A DNA stretch of 64,000 nucleotides from Lachnospiraceae bacterium (GCA_900199595.1 FZRB01000003.1:124001-188000); one strand, 5' to 3'. Positions 28,837 through 38,070 are shown, numbered from the stretch's first letter. The notes: generated by a model from the letters alone, not told the origin. Translations and numbers: made by a program.

Positions 28837-28895
28837 TATCTTTACGCCATGCTGTATCAGTGTTCAGCATCATTTATTATTTATGTGAGGATAAT

Positions 28896-30584
28896 ATGAC
28901 AGATTATAAACTTACGCCGGAAAGCGGAGTGGCAGGAAAATATATATCCAGTTATGTAGATGACAGTGGGCTTATCAAGGCTATTGACTTTCATAACGAT
29001 GAGAACTTCAACTTTGGTTTTGATATAGTTGATGAGCTTGCTGCAAAATGTCCTGATAAGACTGCTATGCTTCATATCTCCAAAGAAGGAAAGGAAAGAA
29101 AAATCACCTTCAAGGATATGATGACCTATTCAAACAAAACAGCGAATTATCTTCATTATCTTGGAATAAGAAAGGGAGACAGAGTTCTTCTCTCTTTAAA
29201 ACGTCATTACCAGTTCTGGTTTATTATTATAGCGCTTCATAAGATTGGAGCTGTGGCTGTTCCATGTTCATTTCTTCTTACGAGAAAGGACTTTGAATAC
29301 AGATTTAAGGCGGGTCATATAAGCGCGGTTATCTGTACAGCAGATGGAACTGTTGCAGATGAAATAACAAAGGCAACAAAGAATTATAATGGTTTGAAGA
29401 TAAAGATTCTGGTTGGCGGCTCTATGGAGGGGTGGTCTAACTATAACAGAGATATCAGATTCTTCTCGGGAAGTCTGAAAAGAACTGCTAACTCTGCCGG
29501 TGGAAATGATCCGATGCTGATGTTCTTTACTTCGGGAACCACCTCTTATCCGAAGATGGCTATGCATTCCTATAAATATCCGCTGGGACATTATATTACG
29601 GCAAAATACTGGCATCAGGTAAATCCTGATGGATTACATTTTACTATAAGTGATACAGGCTGGGGAAAAGCACTCTGGGGCAAACTCTACGGACAATGGC
29701 TCTCAGAGGCTCCGGTTTTCACATATGATTATGATGAATTCTTTGCGAAGGATATTCTGGGTATGATCGAAAAGTACAGAATCACATCTTTCTGTGCTCC
29801 GCCTACAGTTTTCAGAATGCTTGTTCATGTTGATATGAGCAAGTTCGATCTGTCTTCGCTTAAAAATGTATCAACTGCGGGTGAGGCACTTAATCCTGAG
29901 GTGTTCAGTAAGTTTAAGAAGCATACCGGACTCAGTATCATGGAAGGCTTCGGACAGACAGAGACTACACTTGTTGTGGCTAACCTGAAGGGTATGAAGC
30001 CGAAGTCGGGTTCAATGGGTAAGGTAAGCCCTATGTACGATGTGGTGCTCATGGCTGACGATGAGAGAGAAGCTGAGATAAATGAGCCGGGTGAGCTGTG
30101 TATCCGTATAGGAGAGAATCCTCCAAATGGTCTTTTTATGGGCTACTACCTGGACAAGGAAAAAACTGACAGCGTAGTTTATGACGGACTCTATCATACC
30201 TGCGACAGCGCATATATGGATGAGGACGGGTATCTCTGGTATGTAGGCCGTGTTGATGATGTTATCAAAACAGCAGGCTACAGAGTAGGACCTTTTGAGA
30301 TAGAAAATGAGATAATGAAGCTTCCGTATGTTCTGGAATGTGCGGTTACAAGTGTTCCCGACCTTGTGAGAGGACAGGCTATAAAGGCTTCCATAGTTCT
30401 TACAAAGGGAACGGCTGCATCAGATAAGCTCAGAAAGGATACTATGAAGTATCTGAAGAGTAATCTTGCATCCTATAAACGTCCTAAGATCGTAGAGTTT
30501 GTCGAGGAACTTCCAAAGACAACCAGCGGTAAGGTCAGACGTGCAGAAATCAAGAATAAAGACTGGAAGAAAAACGAACAATAA
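28896..30584 (+). CDS. AMP-forming acyl-CoA synthetase
   Basis: Adenylate-forming ligase that activates a carboxylic acid to its CoA thioester. The P-loop-like motif is FFTSGTTSYPKMAMH, followed by GFGQTETT, the conserved hinge region YVGRVDDVIKTAGYRVGP, and the C-terminal catalytic lysine in PKTTSGKVRRAEI. The pattern is closest to medium-chain acyl-CoA synthetases. The frame extends upstream to 28812, but that start lies at the mapped promoter start and inside a palindrome; the ATG at 28896 follows GTGAGGAT and gives 562 residues. It precedes the fab operon, separated by a strong terminator, so a link to lipid metabolism is inferred. Confidence 0.9.
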   Translation: MTDYKLTPESGVAGKYISSYVDDSGLIKAIDFHNDENFNFGFDIVDELAAKCPDKTAMLHISKEGKERKITFKDMMTYSNKTANYLHYLGIRKGDRVLLSLKRHYQFWFIIIALHKIGAVAVPCSFLLTRKDFEYRFKAGHISAVICTADGTVADEITKATKNYNGLKIKILVGGSMEGWSNYNRDIRFFSGSLKRTANSAGGNDPMLMFFTSGTTSYPKMAMHSYKYPLGHYITAKYWHQVNPDGLHFTISDTGWGKALWGKLYGQWLSEAPVFTYDYDEFFAKDILGMIEKYRITSFCAPPTVFRMLVHVDMSKFDLSSLKNVSTAGEALNPEVFSKFKKHTGLSIMEGFGQTETTLVVANLKGMKPKSGSMGKVSPMYDVVLMADDEREAEINEPGELCIRIGENPPNGLFMGYYLDKEKTDSVVYDGLYHTCDSAYMDEDGYLWYVGRVDDVIKTAGYRVGPFEIENEIMKLPYVLECAVTSVPDLVRGQAIKASIVLTKGTAASDKLRKDTMKYLKSNLASYKRPKIVEFVEELPKTTSGKVRRAEIKNKDWKKNEQ

Positions 30585-30590
30585 TCAATA

Positions 30591-30634
30591 AAAAAATGAG
30601 GACAAAAGTATGATACTTTTGTCCTCATTTTTTT
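30591..30634. terminator. Strong bidirectional terminator
   Basis: Perfect 20-bp stem, 30591-30610 with 30614-30633, around a 3-nt TGA loop, with A and T runs in the outer stem. The acpP -35 element begins two bases later. Confidence 0.95.
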
Positions 30635-30635
30635 A

Positions 30636-30663
30636 TTGACAACTGGTGTAAAAAGTCTATAAT
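30636..30663 (+). promoter_or_regulatory. Promoter of the acpP-acc-fab operon
   Basis: Consensus TTGACA (30636-30641), 16-bp spacer, consensus TATAAT (30658-30663). One of the strongest promoters in the window, fitting the high demand for acyl carrier protein. Confidence 0.88.
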
Positions 30664-30670
30664 AAAAAAG

Positions 30671-30700
30671 GTTAAAAAATTTTAAGTAAATATTTTTAAC
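30671..30700. promoter_or_regulatory. Possible fatty-acid operator dyad
   Basis: Inverted repeat GTTAAAAA (30671-30678) and TTTTTAAC (30693-30700), with partial inner symmetry, placed right at the expected transcription start of acpP. A MarR-family regulator is encoded at the end of the same operon, so autoregulation through this site is a reasonable inference. It does not match the FapR consensus I know. Confidence 0.45.
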
Positions 30701-30742
30701 TTTTTTAAAAGGACAATAAAAAACAAAAAAGGAGAAAAAGAA

Positions 30743-30967
30743 ATGTTTGATGAAATCAAGGCTGTAATTGCTGAGACACTTAGTGTTGATGAGGACAAGA
30801 TAACTCTTGAGGCTTCTCTTACCGATGACCTTGGAGCTGATTCACTTGATGCTGTTGAGCTCGGAATGGCTATTGAGGATGCAGTTGGAGTAGCTATAGC
30901 TGATGAAGATCTTCCAAATATTAAAACAGTTCAGGATCTTGTAGATTACGTAGAGTCACACAAGTAA
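30743..30967 (+). CDS. acpP: Acyl carrier protein
   Basis: Carries growing fatty acyl chains on 4'-phosphopantetheine. The attachment motif is [10 protein letters not shown] with Ser34, and the protein is acidic and helical, 74 residues, as expected. A GGAGAAAAAG site precedes the ATG. It is first in the operon behind a consensus promoter. A hairpin between it and accD may keep its transcript level above that of the downstream genes. Confidence 0.97.
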   Translation: MFDEIKAVIAETLSVDEDKITLEASLTDDLGADSLDAVELGMAIEDAVGVAIADEDLPNIKTVQDLVDYVESHK

Positions 30968-30988
30968 GAACATATTTAAAGTATAATC

Positions 30989-31030
30989 AGAAGTCGGACG
31001 AAGGGGGTACGTTCCCGAAGTTCGACTTCT
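30989..31030 (+). terminator. Attenuator-like hairpin between acpP and accD
   Basis: 11-bp stem AGAAGTCGGAC (30989-30999) with GTTCGACTTCT (31020-31030), one wobble, 20-nt loop that can form an inner GGG/CCC pair. Only a short T run follows, so read-through to accD is likely. Confidence 0.6.
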
Positions 31031-31052
31031 TTGATTAGTCGGAGGAAAGCAG

Positions 31053-31961
31053 ATGAAATTGTTTAGTAATCATATCAGAGAAAAAAATAATACAGATATG
31101 ATTAATGATATAAATAATGAGCCTGTGCTTGAGAAGGCAGAGGCTCCCGCACCTGAAAAGGTTGACAGCTCCGGTGAGATGTACACCTGTAAGAGCTGTG
31201 GAAATGAAATGCTGTTATCGGAAATGAAGAAGGCCTTATATGTCTGTCCGGCTTGTGGAAAGCATGACAGACTTTCTGCAAGAAGAAGGATAATCAGCCT
31301 GGCTGATCCCGGTACATTTAGAAAGATAAAAAACAATATTCCTTTTAGAAATCCCTTGGATTATCCGGAGTATGCTGAGAAGATATCAGGACTTAAGGCG
31401 AAGACCGGCCTTGATGAGGGTATACTTTCAGGAGTTTGTGAGATAGAGGGATATAAGTCGGTTGTAGTTGTAATGGCTAGTGAATTCTTAATGGGAAGCA
31501 TGGGTATTGCCGTAGGAGAAATGGTTACTTCAGCATTTGAGGTTGCAGAGAAGATGGATCTTCCGATAATTATCTTTACGGCCAGCGGTGGTGCAAGAAT
31601 GCAGGAAGGAATCCTGTCACTTATGCAGATGGCAAAGACTTCTGCTGCAGCAAAAAGATTCAGTGAGAACGGAGGACTGTATGTATCAGTTCTTACGCAT
31701 CCTACAACCGGCGGAGTAAGTGCAAGCTTTGCAACACTTGCGGATATAACACTTGCTGAACCCGGAGCACTTATCGGTTTTGCAGGACCGAGAGTTATAG
31801 AACAGACTATTGGTCAGAAGCTTCCGGAGGGATTCCAGAGAGCCGAGTATCTTGAGGAACATGGATTTGTTGACGGAATAGTTCCGCGTGGTGAGCTTCG
31901 TGATACGCTGGCTCAGATACTCAGACTCCACGAGAAAAGGAGAAAAACATGGCAGAAATAA
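31053..31961 (+). CDS. accD: Acetyl-CoA carboxylase carboxyltransferase subunit beta
   Basis: Half of the carboxyltransferase that moves CO2 from biotin carboxyl carrier protein to acetyl-CoA. An N-terminal four-Cys zinc ribbon (C46, C49, C65, C68) is followed by a crotonase-fold domain with FTASGGARMQEGILSLMQM and TTGGVSASFA. The 302 residues include an extra ~40-residue Glu/Asn-rich N-terminus before the zinc ribbon. CGGAGG precedes the ATG. It overlaps accA by 13 bp. Confidence 0.96.
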   Translation: MKLFSNHIREKNNTDMINDINNEPVLEKAEAPAPEKVDSSGEMYTCKSCGNEMLLSEMKKALYVCPACGKHDRLSARRRIISLADPGTFRKIKNNIPFRNPLDYPEYAEKISGLKAKTGLDEGILSGVCEIEGYKSVVVVMASEFLMGSMGIAVGEMVTSAFEVAEKMDLPIIIFTASGGARMQEGILSLMQMAKTSAAAKRFSENGGLYVSVLTHPTTGGVSASFATLADITLAEPGALIGFAGPRVIEQTIGQKLPEGFQRAEYLEEHGFVDGIVPRGELRDTLAQILRLHEKRRKTWQK

Positions 31962-32884
31962 GAGATTTGGATAATAAGCTCACCGCCCTGGAAGAGCAGA
32001 TGGATGCTCTCAAGGACACTATGCAGCATCTTGAACTTCTGAGCGATCTTCATGCCGAATACGATAAGACTCTTGAACTGCTTACGGACCTTTCACCCCA
32101 CGACAAGGTGTTTCTTGCAAGGCATGCAAAAAGACCGAAGATAGATGATTATATAAATCATCTCTTTGAAGATTTTTTTGTTCAGAGAGGTGATCTGCTG
32201 AATAAAGAAGATAAGAGTATACTCGGAGGCATCGCAACATTTCACGGTGTTCCTGTTACTGTTCTGGGACACAGAAAGGGCAGGAATCTTAACGAGAATA
32301 TGGAGTTTAATTTTGGTATGCCTGAACCTGAAGGTTATAGAAAAGCACTTCGACTGATGAAGCAGGCAGAGAAGTTCGGACGTCCGATCATTACATTTAT
32401 AGATACCCCGGGTGCTTATCCGGGACTGGATGCAGAGGCGCATGGACAGAGCCAGGCCATTTCAAGAAATCTGGCTGATATGAGTGCTCTCAAGGTTCCT
32501 GTGATAGCAATAGTCACAGGTGAGGGAAGCAGCGGCGGCGCTCTTGCCATAGGTGTCGCAAATAAAGTCTTTATGCTGGAAAATGCGATTTATTCCGTGC
32601 TTTCACCGGAGGGCTTCGCAACTATCCTCTGGAAGGATTCCAGTCGTGCCGATGAAGCATGCAAGCTGATGAAGCTTACAGCCCAGGATCTTCTGGAATA
32701 TGGCGTAATAGATGGAATAATAAGAGAACCACTTGGTGGAGCACATCATAATCCTGAGGTGGTTTACCGTGATATAGATGAGATGCTCGTAAGGGAACTT
32801 CGTAAGTTTAAGGGAAAGTCCGGAAGCGAAGTAGCCCGTGATAGATACGAGAAGTTCAGACACATCGATCGATCAGTATTTTGA
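31949..32884 (+). CDS. accA: Acetyl-CoA carboxylase carboxyltransferase subunit alpha
   Basis: Partner of AccD. The N-terminal coiled-coil (~1-45) is followed by the crotonase-like domain with TFIDTPGAYPGLDAEAHGQ and VTGEGSSGGALAIGVAN, both diagnostic. The C-terminus EPLGGAHHNPE is conserved. Length 311. The ATG at 31949 lies within the end of accD behind AAAAGGAG, showing translational coupling and equal subunit supply. The biotin carboxylase and biotin carrier genes (accC, accB) are not in this cluster. Confidence 0.97.
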   Translation: MAEIRDLDNKLTALEEQMDALKDTMQHLELLSDLHAEYDKTLELLTDLSPHDKVFLARHAKRPKIDDYINHLFEDFFVQRGDLLNKEDKSILGGIATFHGVPVTVLGHRKGRNLNENMEFNFGMPEPEGYRKALRLMKQAEKFGRPIITFIDTPGAYPGLDAEAHGQSQAISRNLADMSALKVPVIAIVTGEGSSGGALAIGVANKVFMLENAIYSVLSPEGFATILWKDSSRADEACKLMKLTAQDLLEYGVIDGIIREPLGGAHHNPEVVYRDIDEMLVRELRKFKGKSGSEVARDRYEKFRHIDRSVF

Positions 32885-32936
32885 GTTAATGAGAACATTA
32901 GGTTTTGACTCATTTTGAAAACAGAAAGGGAAAGAA

Positions 32937-33851
32937 ATGATTAACGAATTACTTGGTACAAAATATCCCATAATTCAGGGTGGTATGGCAAATATCGCTC
33001 TGGGTAAATTTGCTGCTGCAGTATCAAATGCAGGCGGCCTCGGACTTATCGGTTCGGGCGGCTACGACGCAGCAAGAATAGAGCAGGAGATCTATGATGC
33101 AAGACAGGCAACTGATAAGCCTTTCGGAGTTAACCTGATGCTTCTTAATCCTGATGTGGATAATATCGCAGACCTTCTTGTTAAGGAGAAGATCAAGATA
33201 ATCACTACAGGTGCAGGTACACCAGGTAAATATATGGAAAAGTGGAAAGAGATGGGAGCTATCGTTATCCCCGTAGTTGCAAGCAGTGCTCTTGCCCGCC
33301 GTGTGGAGAAGCAGGGAGCTGATGCTGTTATAGCAGAGGGAGGCGAAAGCGGCGGACATGTTGGTGATATGACCACCATGGCTCTTGTTCCCCAGATAGT
33401 TGACTGTGTGGATATTCCTGTAATAGCAGCAGGAGGTATAGCTGACGGAAGACAGTTCGCAGCAGCTATGTGTCTTGGTGCCCAGGGAGTTCAGATAGGT
33501 ACATGTCTTCTCGTAAGTGAAGAGTGTCCGGTACATGATAACTACAAGCAGGAGCTTATTAAGTCAAAGGATAACAGTACAACAGTTACAGGCCGCAGTC
33601 TTAATGCACCTGTACGTATAATAAAGAACCAGATGGCCCGTGAATATCTGAAGCTTGAGGCTCAGGCAGCATCCCGTGAGGAGCTGGAGCAGATAACTCT
33701 CGGCGGACTCCGCCGCGCCGTAACAGACGGTGACATGAAGACAGGTTCAGTTATGGCAGGTCAGGTATGTGGACAGCTGAAGGAGATCCGCCCTGTAGCA
33801 GATATCCTTGCAGACATGTATAACGAAGGTATGAAAATACTTAGCAACTAG
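32937..33851 (+). CDS. fabK: FMN-dependent enoyl-ACP reductase II
   Basis: Catalyses the last reduction of each elongation cycle. It belongs to the nitronate monooxygenase-like TIM barrel family: PIIQGGMANIALGKFAAAVS at the N-terminus, AEGGESGGHVG, VIAAGGIADGRQFAAAM and LGAQGVQIGT. The C-terminal GDMKTGSVMAGQVCG segment is typical of FabK rather than plain nitronate monooxygenases, as is its place in the fab operon. Length 304. It replaces FabI, the usual triclosan target. AAAGGG precedes the ATG. Confidence 0.95.
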   Translation: MINELLGTKYPIIQGGMANIALGKFAAAVSNAGGLGLIGSGGYDAARIEQEIYDARQATDKPFGVNLMLLNPDVDNIADLLVKEKIKIITTGAGTPGKYMEKWKEMGAIVIPVVASSALARRVEKQGADAVIAEGGESGGHVGDMTTMALVPQIVDCVDIPVIAAGGIADGRQFAAAMCLGAQGVQIGTCLLVSEECPVHDNYKQELIKSKDNSTTVTGRSLNAPVRIIKNQMAREYLKLEAQAASREELEQITLGGLRRAVTDGDMKTGSVMAGQVCGQLKEIRPVADILADMYNEGMKILSN

Positions 33852-33887
33852 GTTTACATAAGTCTGGCGACAGACGTGACAAACGAA

Positions 33888-33920
33888 GTGACAGACGAAC
33901 CGGGTTCCTTTGTCATCTTT
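33888..33920 (+). repeat. Dispersed hairpin repeat, copy D (between fabK and fabD)
   Basis: GTGACA (33888-33893) and TGTCATC (33911-33917) enclose GAACC-G-GGTTC (33897-33907), then TTT. It matches copies A-C in arm and core but is more degenerate. TTTACATAA lies upstream at 33853, as at copy C. It lacks a long T run, so read-through into fabD is expected. Confidence 0.6.
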
Positions 33921-33942
33921 GGGAATAAAGTGAGGAATGATT

Positions 33943-34908
33943 ATGAAGTTAGGATTTTTGTATGCAGGTCAGGGTGCCCAGAAGGTAGGAATGGGACAGG
34001 ACCTTTACGAGAAATATCCGGAATTTAAGGAGACTTTTGATAATGTATCGGGAGTTGATTTTGATCTGAAGAAGGTATGCTTCGAGGGACCGGAAGAGAC
34101 TCTGAATGAGACAAAATATACACAGCCATGTATGGTGGCATTTGCAGTTGGTATGACAAAGGTGCTTAAAAACCTTGGAATAGAACCTGTATGTGCTGCA
34201 GGTCTTTCCCTTGGTGAATACAGTGCACTCTACGGGGCGGGCGTATTCACAGAACAGCAGGTTATCCCACTTGTGCAGTTCAGGGGAAATGCGATGCAGA
34301 ATGCAGTTCAGGGAAGAGCTTGCAAGATGATAGCAGTTCTCGGTCTGGATAAGGACACAGTTTTCGCAGGCTGCAATAAGGTACGTGATCAGCTAAAAGC
34401 TGAGGGTAAGGTTGATGAGAAAGGAAAGCTTCTGGTTGCAGAGCCTGCTAATTTCAACTGTCCCGGACAGATAACTGTTTCAGGTGATGCAGTGGCTGTT
34501 GATATGGCAGCAGAGATTCTTAAGGAAATGGGTGCAAAGAGATGCCTTCCTGTAAAGGTAAGCGGACCTTTTCATACATCACTCATGAAGCCTGCAGGTG
34601 ATGCTCTGGCTGAGAGATTCAAGGAAGAAAGCTTCGGAGAGATGGCATTTCCTGTACTATTCAACTGTATCGGAAGAACAAAGGAAGACAGCGAGACAAT
34701 CCCTGGACTTCTGGAGCAGCAGGTACAGAAATCGGTTTATTTCGATGATACCATCAAAGCCATGGCTGAAATGGGAATAGATGCATTTGTGGAAATCGGA
34801 CCGGGCAAGACACTTTCCAAGTTCGTCCAGAAGACCACACCTGATATTCCGGTATACGGAGTAGAAACAGTTGAGGATATAAAGAAGCTTTTAGAGGCAG
34901 TTAAATAA
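33943..34908 (+). CDS. fabD: Malonyl-CoA:ACP transacylase
   Basis: Loads malonyl groups from CoA onto ACP. It has YAGQGAQKVGMG at the start, the catalytic serine in AAGLSLGEYSALYGAGVF, the active-site His in VSGPFHTSLM, and VEIGPGKTLSKF near the end. The GTGAGGA site at 33930-33936 abuts the ATG at 33937 but is correctly spaced for the ATG at 33943, giving 321 residues. Member of the fab operon. Confidence 0.97.
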   Translation: MKLGFLYAGQGAQKVGMGQDLYEKYPEFKETFDNVSGVDFDLKKVCFEGPEETLNETKYTQPCMVAFAVGMTKVLKNLGIEPVCAAGLSLGEYSALYGAGVFTEQQVIPLVQFRGNAMQNAVQGRACKMIAVLGLDKDTVFAGCNKVRDQLKAEGKVDEKGKLLVAEPANFNCPGQITVSGDAVAVDMAAEILKEMGAKRCLPVKVSGPFHTSLMKPAGDALAERFKEESFGEMAFPVLFNCIGRTKEDSETIPGLLEQQVQKSVYFDDTIKAMAEMGIDAFVEIGPGKTLSKFVQKTTPDIPVYGVETVEDIKKLLEAVK

Positions 34909-34948
34909 ACTGACGATATTTGAACTGACATACTTTTAGGAGGAAATA

Positions 34949-35701
34949 ATGATGAGCAAGAGGTTAGAAGGAAAAACAGCGATTGTTACAGGTGGCGGAC
35001 GTGGAATCGGTCGTGCCATAAGTGTGAAGCTTGCATCAGAGGGTGCAAATGTAGTCATCTGCGATATCGTTATAAATGAAGCAGCAGAGGAGACCATAAA
35101 GCTTATAGAAGAGCAGGGTGTAAAGGCAGCTGCTTACCAGGCAAATGTAACCCTTCCGGAAGACTGCGAGAACCTGTTTAAGCAGGCAATCGAAGAGTTT
35201 GGCAAGGTTGATATCTTAGTAAACAACGCAGGTGTAACAAGAGATAATCTCATTATGAAGATGAAGGAAGAGGAGTTCGATCTTGTTATCGCAACTAATC
35301 TTAAGGGAACCTACAACATGATGAAGGCAGCAACAAGACCTATGATGAAGGCTCGTTACGGTCGTATAGTAAATATAAGCAGTGTTGTGGGTGTATACGG
35401 AAATGCAGGACAGGTTAATTACTCAGCTAGTAAGGCGGGAGTTATCGGAATGACCAAGTCCATCGCAAAGGAGCTTGGAAGCAGAGGAATCACATGTAAT
35501 GCTGTAGCTCCCGGATATATAGAAACAGACATGACAAAGGTACTTCCTGAGGAAGTAAAGGCTGCTATGGTTAAGAACATCGCCCTGGGAAGAGCTGGAC
35601 AGCCTGAAGATGTAGCAAAGGTTGTTGCATTCCTTGCTTCAGACGAAGCAGAATACGTAACCGGCCAGGTCATCGAATGCGCCGGCGGCATGAGCTGTTA
35701 A
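34949..35701 (+). CDS. fabG: 3-oxoacyl-ACP reductase
   Basis: NADPH-dependent short-chain dehydrogenase. The cofactor motif TGGGRGIGRAIS, the NNAGVTRD segment, and the catalytic Ser/Tyr/Lys (SSVVG, YSASKAG) are intact. Length 250. Two adjacent ATG codons (34949 and 34952) follow AGGAGG at 5 and 8 nt; the second is equally plausible. Ten bases separate its stop from a membrane-protein gene that interrupts the fab genes. Confidence 0.97.
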   Translation: MMSKRLEGKTAIVTGGGRGIGRAISVKLASEGANVVICDIVINEAAEETIKLIEEQGVKAAAYQANVTLPEDCENLFKQAIEEFGKVDILVNNAGVTRDNLIMKMKEEEFDLVIATNLKGTYNMMKAATRPMMKARYGRIVNISSVVGVYGNAGQVNYSASKAGVIGMTKSIAKELGSRGITCNAVAPGYIETDMTKVLPEEVKAAMVKNIALGRAGQPEDVAKVVAFLASDEAEYVTGQVIECAGGMSC

Positions 35702-35710
35702 GGGGGACTT

Positions 35711-36310
35711 ATGATCGATAGTTTTAAGAACTTAGATAAAGCAGGTAAAATCAGACTGATTTTATTTGTCTGCATCCTTATATGGTGTCTTTACTGGGGA
35801 GTTGGTTTTTCGTATGAAATCTCCCGCGGAGGAGGATTAACCAACGGGCTTTCAAGTAACATGGTTGATGTTTCTGATATTAATGATATTTACGTTGATG
35901 GAAGTGATGTTACCCTGGGAGTACGTCTGTTAGGATTGGCAGCAAATGGAGCCATCATTGTTGCCATTGTGATACTTATGCTTGTGTTTATGGTTCTTGA
36001 AACAGTTGCAACTGTTATTCCAATGATTTTGCTAAGGCTGATTGGTCTTAAGAAAAAGTATGTAGTTACTGAAGATGAGTATACTATTACAAAAAAGATT
36101 TACATAGTTGCAATAGGGCTGGGGCTGGTACTTAGTCTTTGCTTTACGAGATTTACCGGAATCATTCCGGCGATACTTTTTACATTGGTATGGTCCCTGG
36201 TGGCACTGATATATGTGCTTGGAACATGGGAAAGAAAAAAGATGTATGAATATTCTCTTCAAAATGGAATCCCATATGAAGAATATTACACACAGATAAA
36301 AAAGAATTAG
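35711..36310 (+). CDS. Membrane protein of unknown function inside the fab operon
   Basis: 199 residues with hydrophobic segments at about 15-35, 75-112 (long, probably two spans), 128-150 and 152-172, and a charged C-terminus (ERKKMYEYSLQNGIPYEEY). No enzyme motif seen. It lies 9 bp after fabG and 9 bp before fabF in the same direction, so it is co-transcribed with fatty acid synthesis genes. A role in membrane lipid handling is possible but only by position. I do not recognise a family. Confidence 0.8.
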   Translation: MIDSFKNLDKAGKIRLILFVCILIWCLYWGVGFSYEISRGGGLTNGLSSNMVDVSDINDIYVDGSDVTLGVRLLGLAANGAIIVAIVILMLVFMVLETVATVIPMILLRLIGLKKKYVVTEDEYTITKKIYIVAIGLGLVLSLCFTRFTGIIPAILFTLVWSLVALIYVLGTWERKKMYEYSLQNGIPYEEYYTQIKKN

Positions 36311-36319
36311 GAGAAAAAT

Positions 36320-37555
36320 ATGAGACGCGTAGTTATTACAGGAATTGGAACTATTAACCCCGTAGGACATAATCTCGAGGAAGCTTGGGAGAATGTAAAA
36401 AAAGGTGTTTGTGGAATCGACTTCACAAAGCAGATTGATACAACAGATTTCAAAGTTAAGGTATCTGGTGAAGTTAAGGATTATAATCCTGCCGATTATC
36501 TTGACAGAAAAGAAGCTCGTAAGATGGATCGTTATACACAGTTTGGTATGATCGCTGCAAGAGAGGCTATCAAGGACAGCGGTATAGATATTGAGAAGGA
36601 AGATCCATTCAGATGTGGAACCATAGTTTCATCCGGTATTGGTGGTCTTATTACAATTTCCGATCAGACTATCAGGGGATATACAAAGGGATATGAGAAA
36701 ATATCTCCATTCTATATTCCTATGTCTATTTCAAATATGTGTGCAGGTGAGATTGCAATCGACACCGGTTTCAAGGGTGTCTGCGAGTGTATCGTAACTG
36801 CCTGTGCAAGTGGTAACAATGCTATCGGCGAATCTTTCCATAAGATTCGTGACGGATATCAGGATGTGATGATCACAGGTGGTGCTGAAGGCTGTATCTG
36901 CCAGATGGGAGTTGGTGGATTCACTGTTATGCAGGCTCTCAGTACTTCTACTGATCCTAACCGTGCTTCAATTCCATTTGACGCTGAAAGAGGCGGATTT
37001 GTAATGGGTGAGGGTGCCGGTATCCTTATTTTAGAGGAACTTGAACATGCTAAGGCAAGAGGTGCTAAGATCTACGGCGAGGTTGTAGGTTATGGTGCCA
37101 GCTGCGATGCATATCATATAACAGCACCGGATCCAACAGGTGCAGGTGCTGCAGGTTGTATGGAAATGGCAATCAAAGATGCAGGTATTGAGAAGGAGCA
37201 GGTTAATTACATCAACGCTCATGGTACTTCAACTCACCTTAATGATGCAGGTGAGACAAAGGCTATCAAGACAGTATTTGGTGACTATGCTTATAAGCTT
37301 ATGGTCAGCTCAACTAAGTCTATGACAGGACATCTTATGGGAGCAGCAGCTGCCATCGAAGCTATTTTTACAACAATGGCTCTTAAGGATGGGTTTGTTC
37401 CTGCAACAATTAACTATAAGACACCTGATCCTGAGTGTGATCTCGACATCGTACCTAACGAGGGGAGAGAAGTTGACATAAAGTACGCTCTTTCAAATTC
37501 ACTTGGATTCGGCGGACACAATGCAGCTGTACTTTTTGCTAAATACAACGACTAA
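36320..37555 (+). CDS. fabF: Beta-ketoacyl-ACP synthase II
   Basis: Condensing enzyme that extends acyl-ACP by two carbons. The thiolase-fold triad is Cys162 in TACASGNNAIG, and two His in NAHGTSTHLND and KSMTGHLMGAAAA. Length 411, with the conserved start RRVVITGIGTINPVG and end NSLGFGGHNA. GGAGAAAA precedes the ATG. The initiating synthase FabH is not in this window. Confidence 0.97.
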   Translation: MRRVVITGIGTINPVGHNLEEAWENVKKGVCGIDFTKQIDTTDFKVKVSGEVKDYNPADYLDRKEARKMDRYTQFGMIAAREAIKDSGIDIEKEDPFRCGTIVSSGIGGLITISDQTIRGYTKGYEKISPFYIPMSISNMCAGEIAIDTGFKGVCECIVTACASGNNAIGESFHKIRDGYQDVMITGGAEGCICQMGVGGFTVMQALSTSTDPNRASIPFDAERGGFVMGEGAGILILEELEHAKARGAKIYGEVVGYGASCDAYHITAPDPTGAGAAGCMEMAIKDAGIEKEQVNYINAHGTSTHLNDAGETKAIKTVFGDYAYKLMVSSTKSMTGHLMGAAAAIEAIFTTMALKDGFVPATINYKTPDPECDLDIVPNEGREVDIKYALSNSLGFGGHNAAVLFAKYND

Positions 37556-37608
37556 TTAATTAGTTTACATAAGATAATCATATAATAGTTTTTAAATGAG
37601 GTATTAAC

Positions 37609-38049
37609 ATGGAACTTAATTCGAATCAGATAAGAGAAATAATACCGCATCGTTATCCGATGCAGCTGGTAGATAAGATAACAGATTTTGAGCCGGGAGT
37701 ATGGGCTGAGGGAATCAAATGTGTTTCCGTAAATGAGTCCTTCTTCCAGGGGCATTTCCCTGAAGAGCATGTTATGCCCGGAGTACTCATAGTTGAGGCT
37801 CTTGCACAGTGTGGAGCTGTAGCAATCCTTTCATCTGATGAGTTTAAAGGTAAAATCGCATTTTTCGGCGGCATCAAGAATGCCCGTTTTCGTAAGCAGG
37901 TGAAGCCGGGGGATGTACTGGAACTCAGATGTGAGATAACCGAAAGAAGAGGTCCTCTCGGATTCGGAAAAGGTGTTGCCAAGGTAGACGGAAAGGTAGC
38001 ATGTCAGGCAGAAATCTCATTTGCAATCGGAGCAGGTAAAGACGAGTAG
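37609..38049 (+). CDS. fabZ: 3-hydroxyacyl-ACP dehydratase
   Basis: Hotdog-fold dehydratase. The catalytic His is in [14 protein letters not shown], and the helix motif is [20 protein letters not shown] with the catalytic Glu. Length 146. The ATG follows AATGAGG. It lies 53 bp after fabF; the gap contains the motif TTTACATAA but no terminator. Confidence 0.97.
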   Translation: MELNSNQIREIIPHRYPMQLVDKITDFEPGVWAEGIKCVSVNESFFQGHFPEEHVMPGVLIVEALAQCGAVAILSSDEFKGKIAFFGGIKNARFRKQVKPGDVLELRCEITERRGPLGFGKGVAKVDGKVACQAEISFAIGAGKDE

Positions 38050-38070
38050 TATTTAAAGAAGGTGAATGGT

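Noticed and set aside
28812-28895. Upstream extension of the acyl-CoA synthetase
   Set aside because: It begins inside the palindrome at the transcription start and has no ribosome binding site; ATG 28896 has GTGAGGAT.
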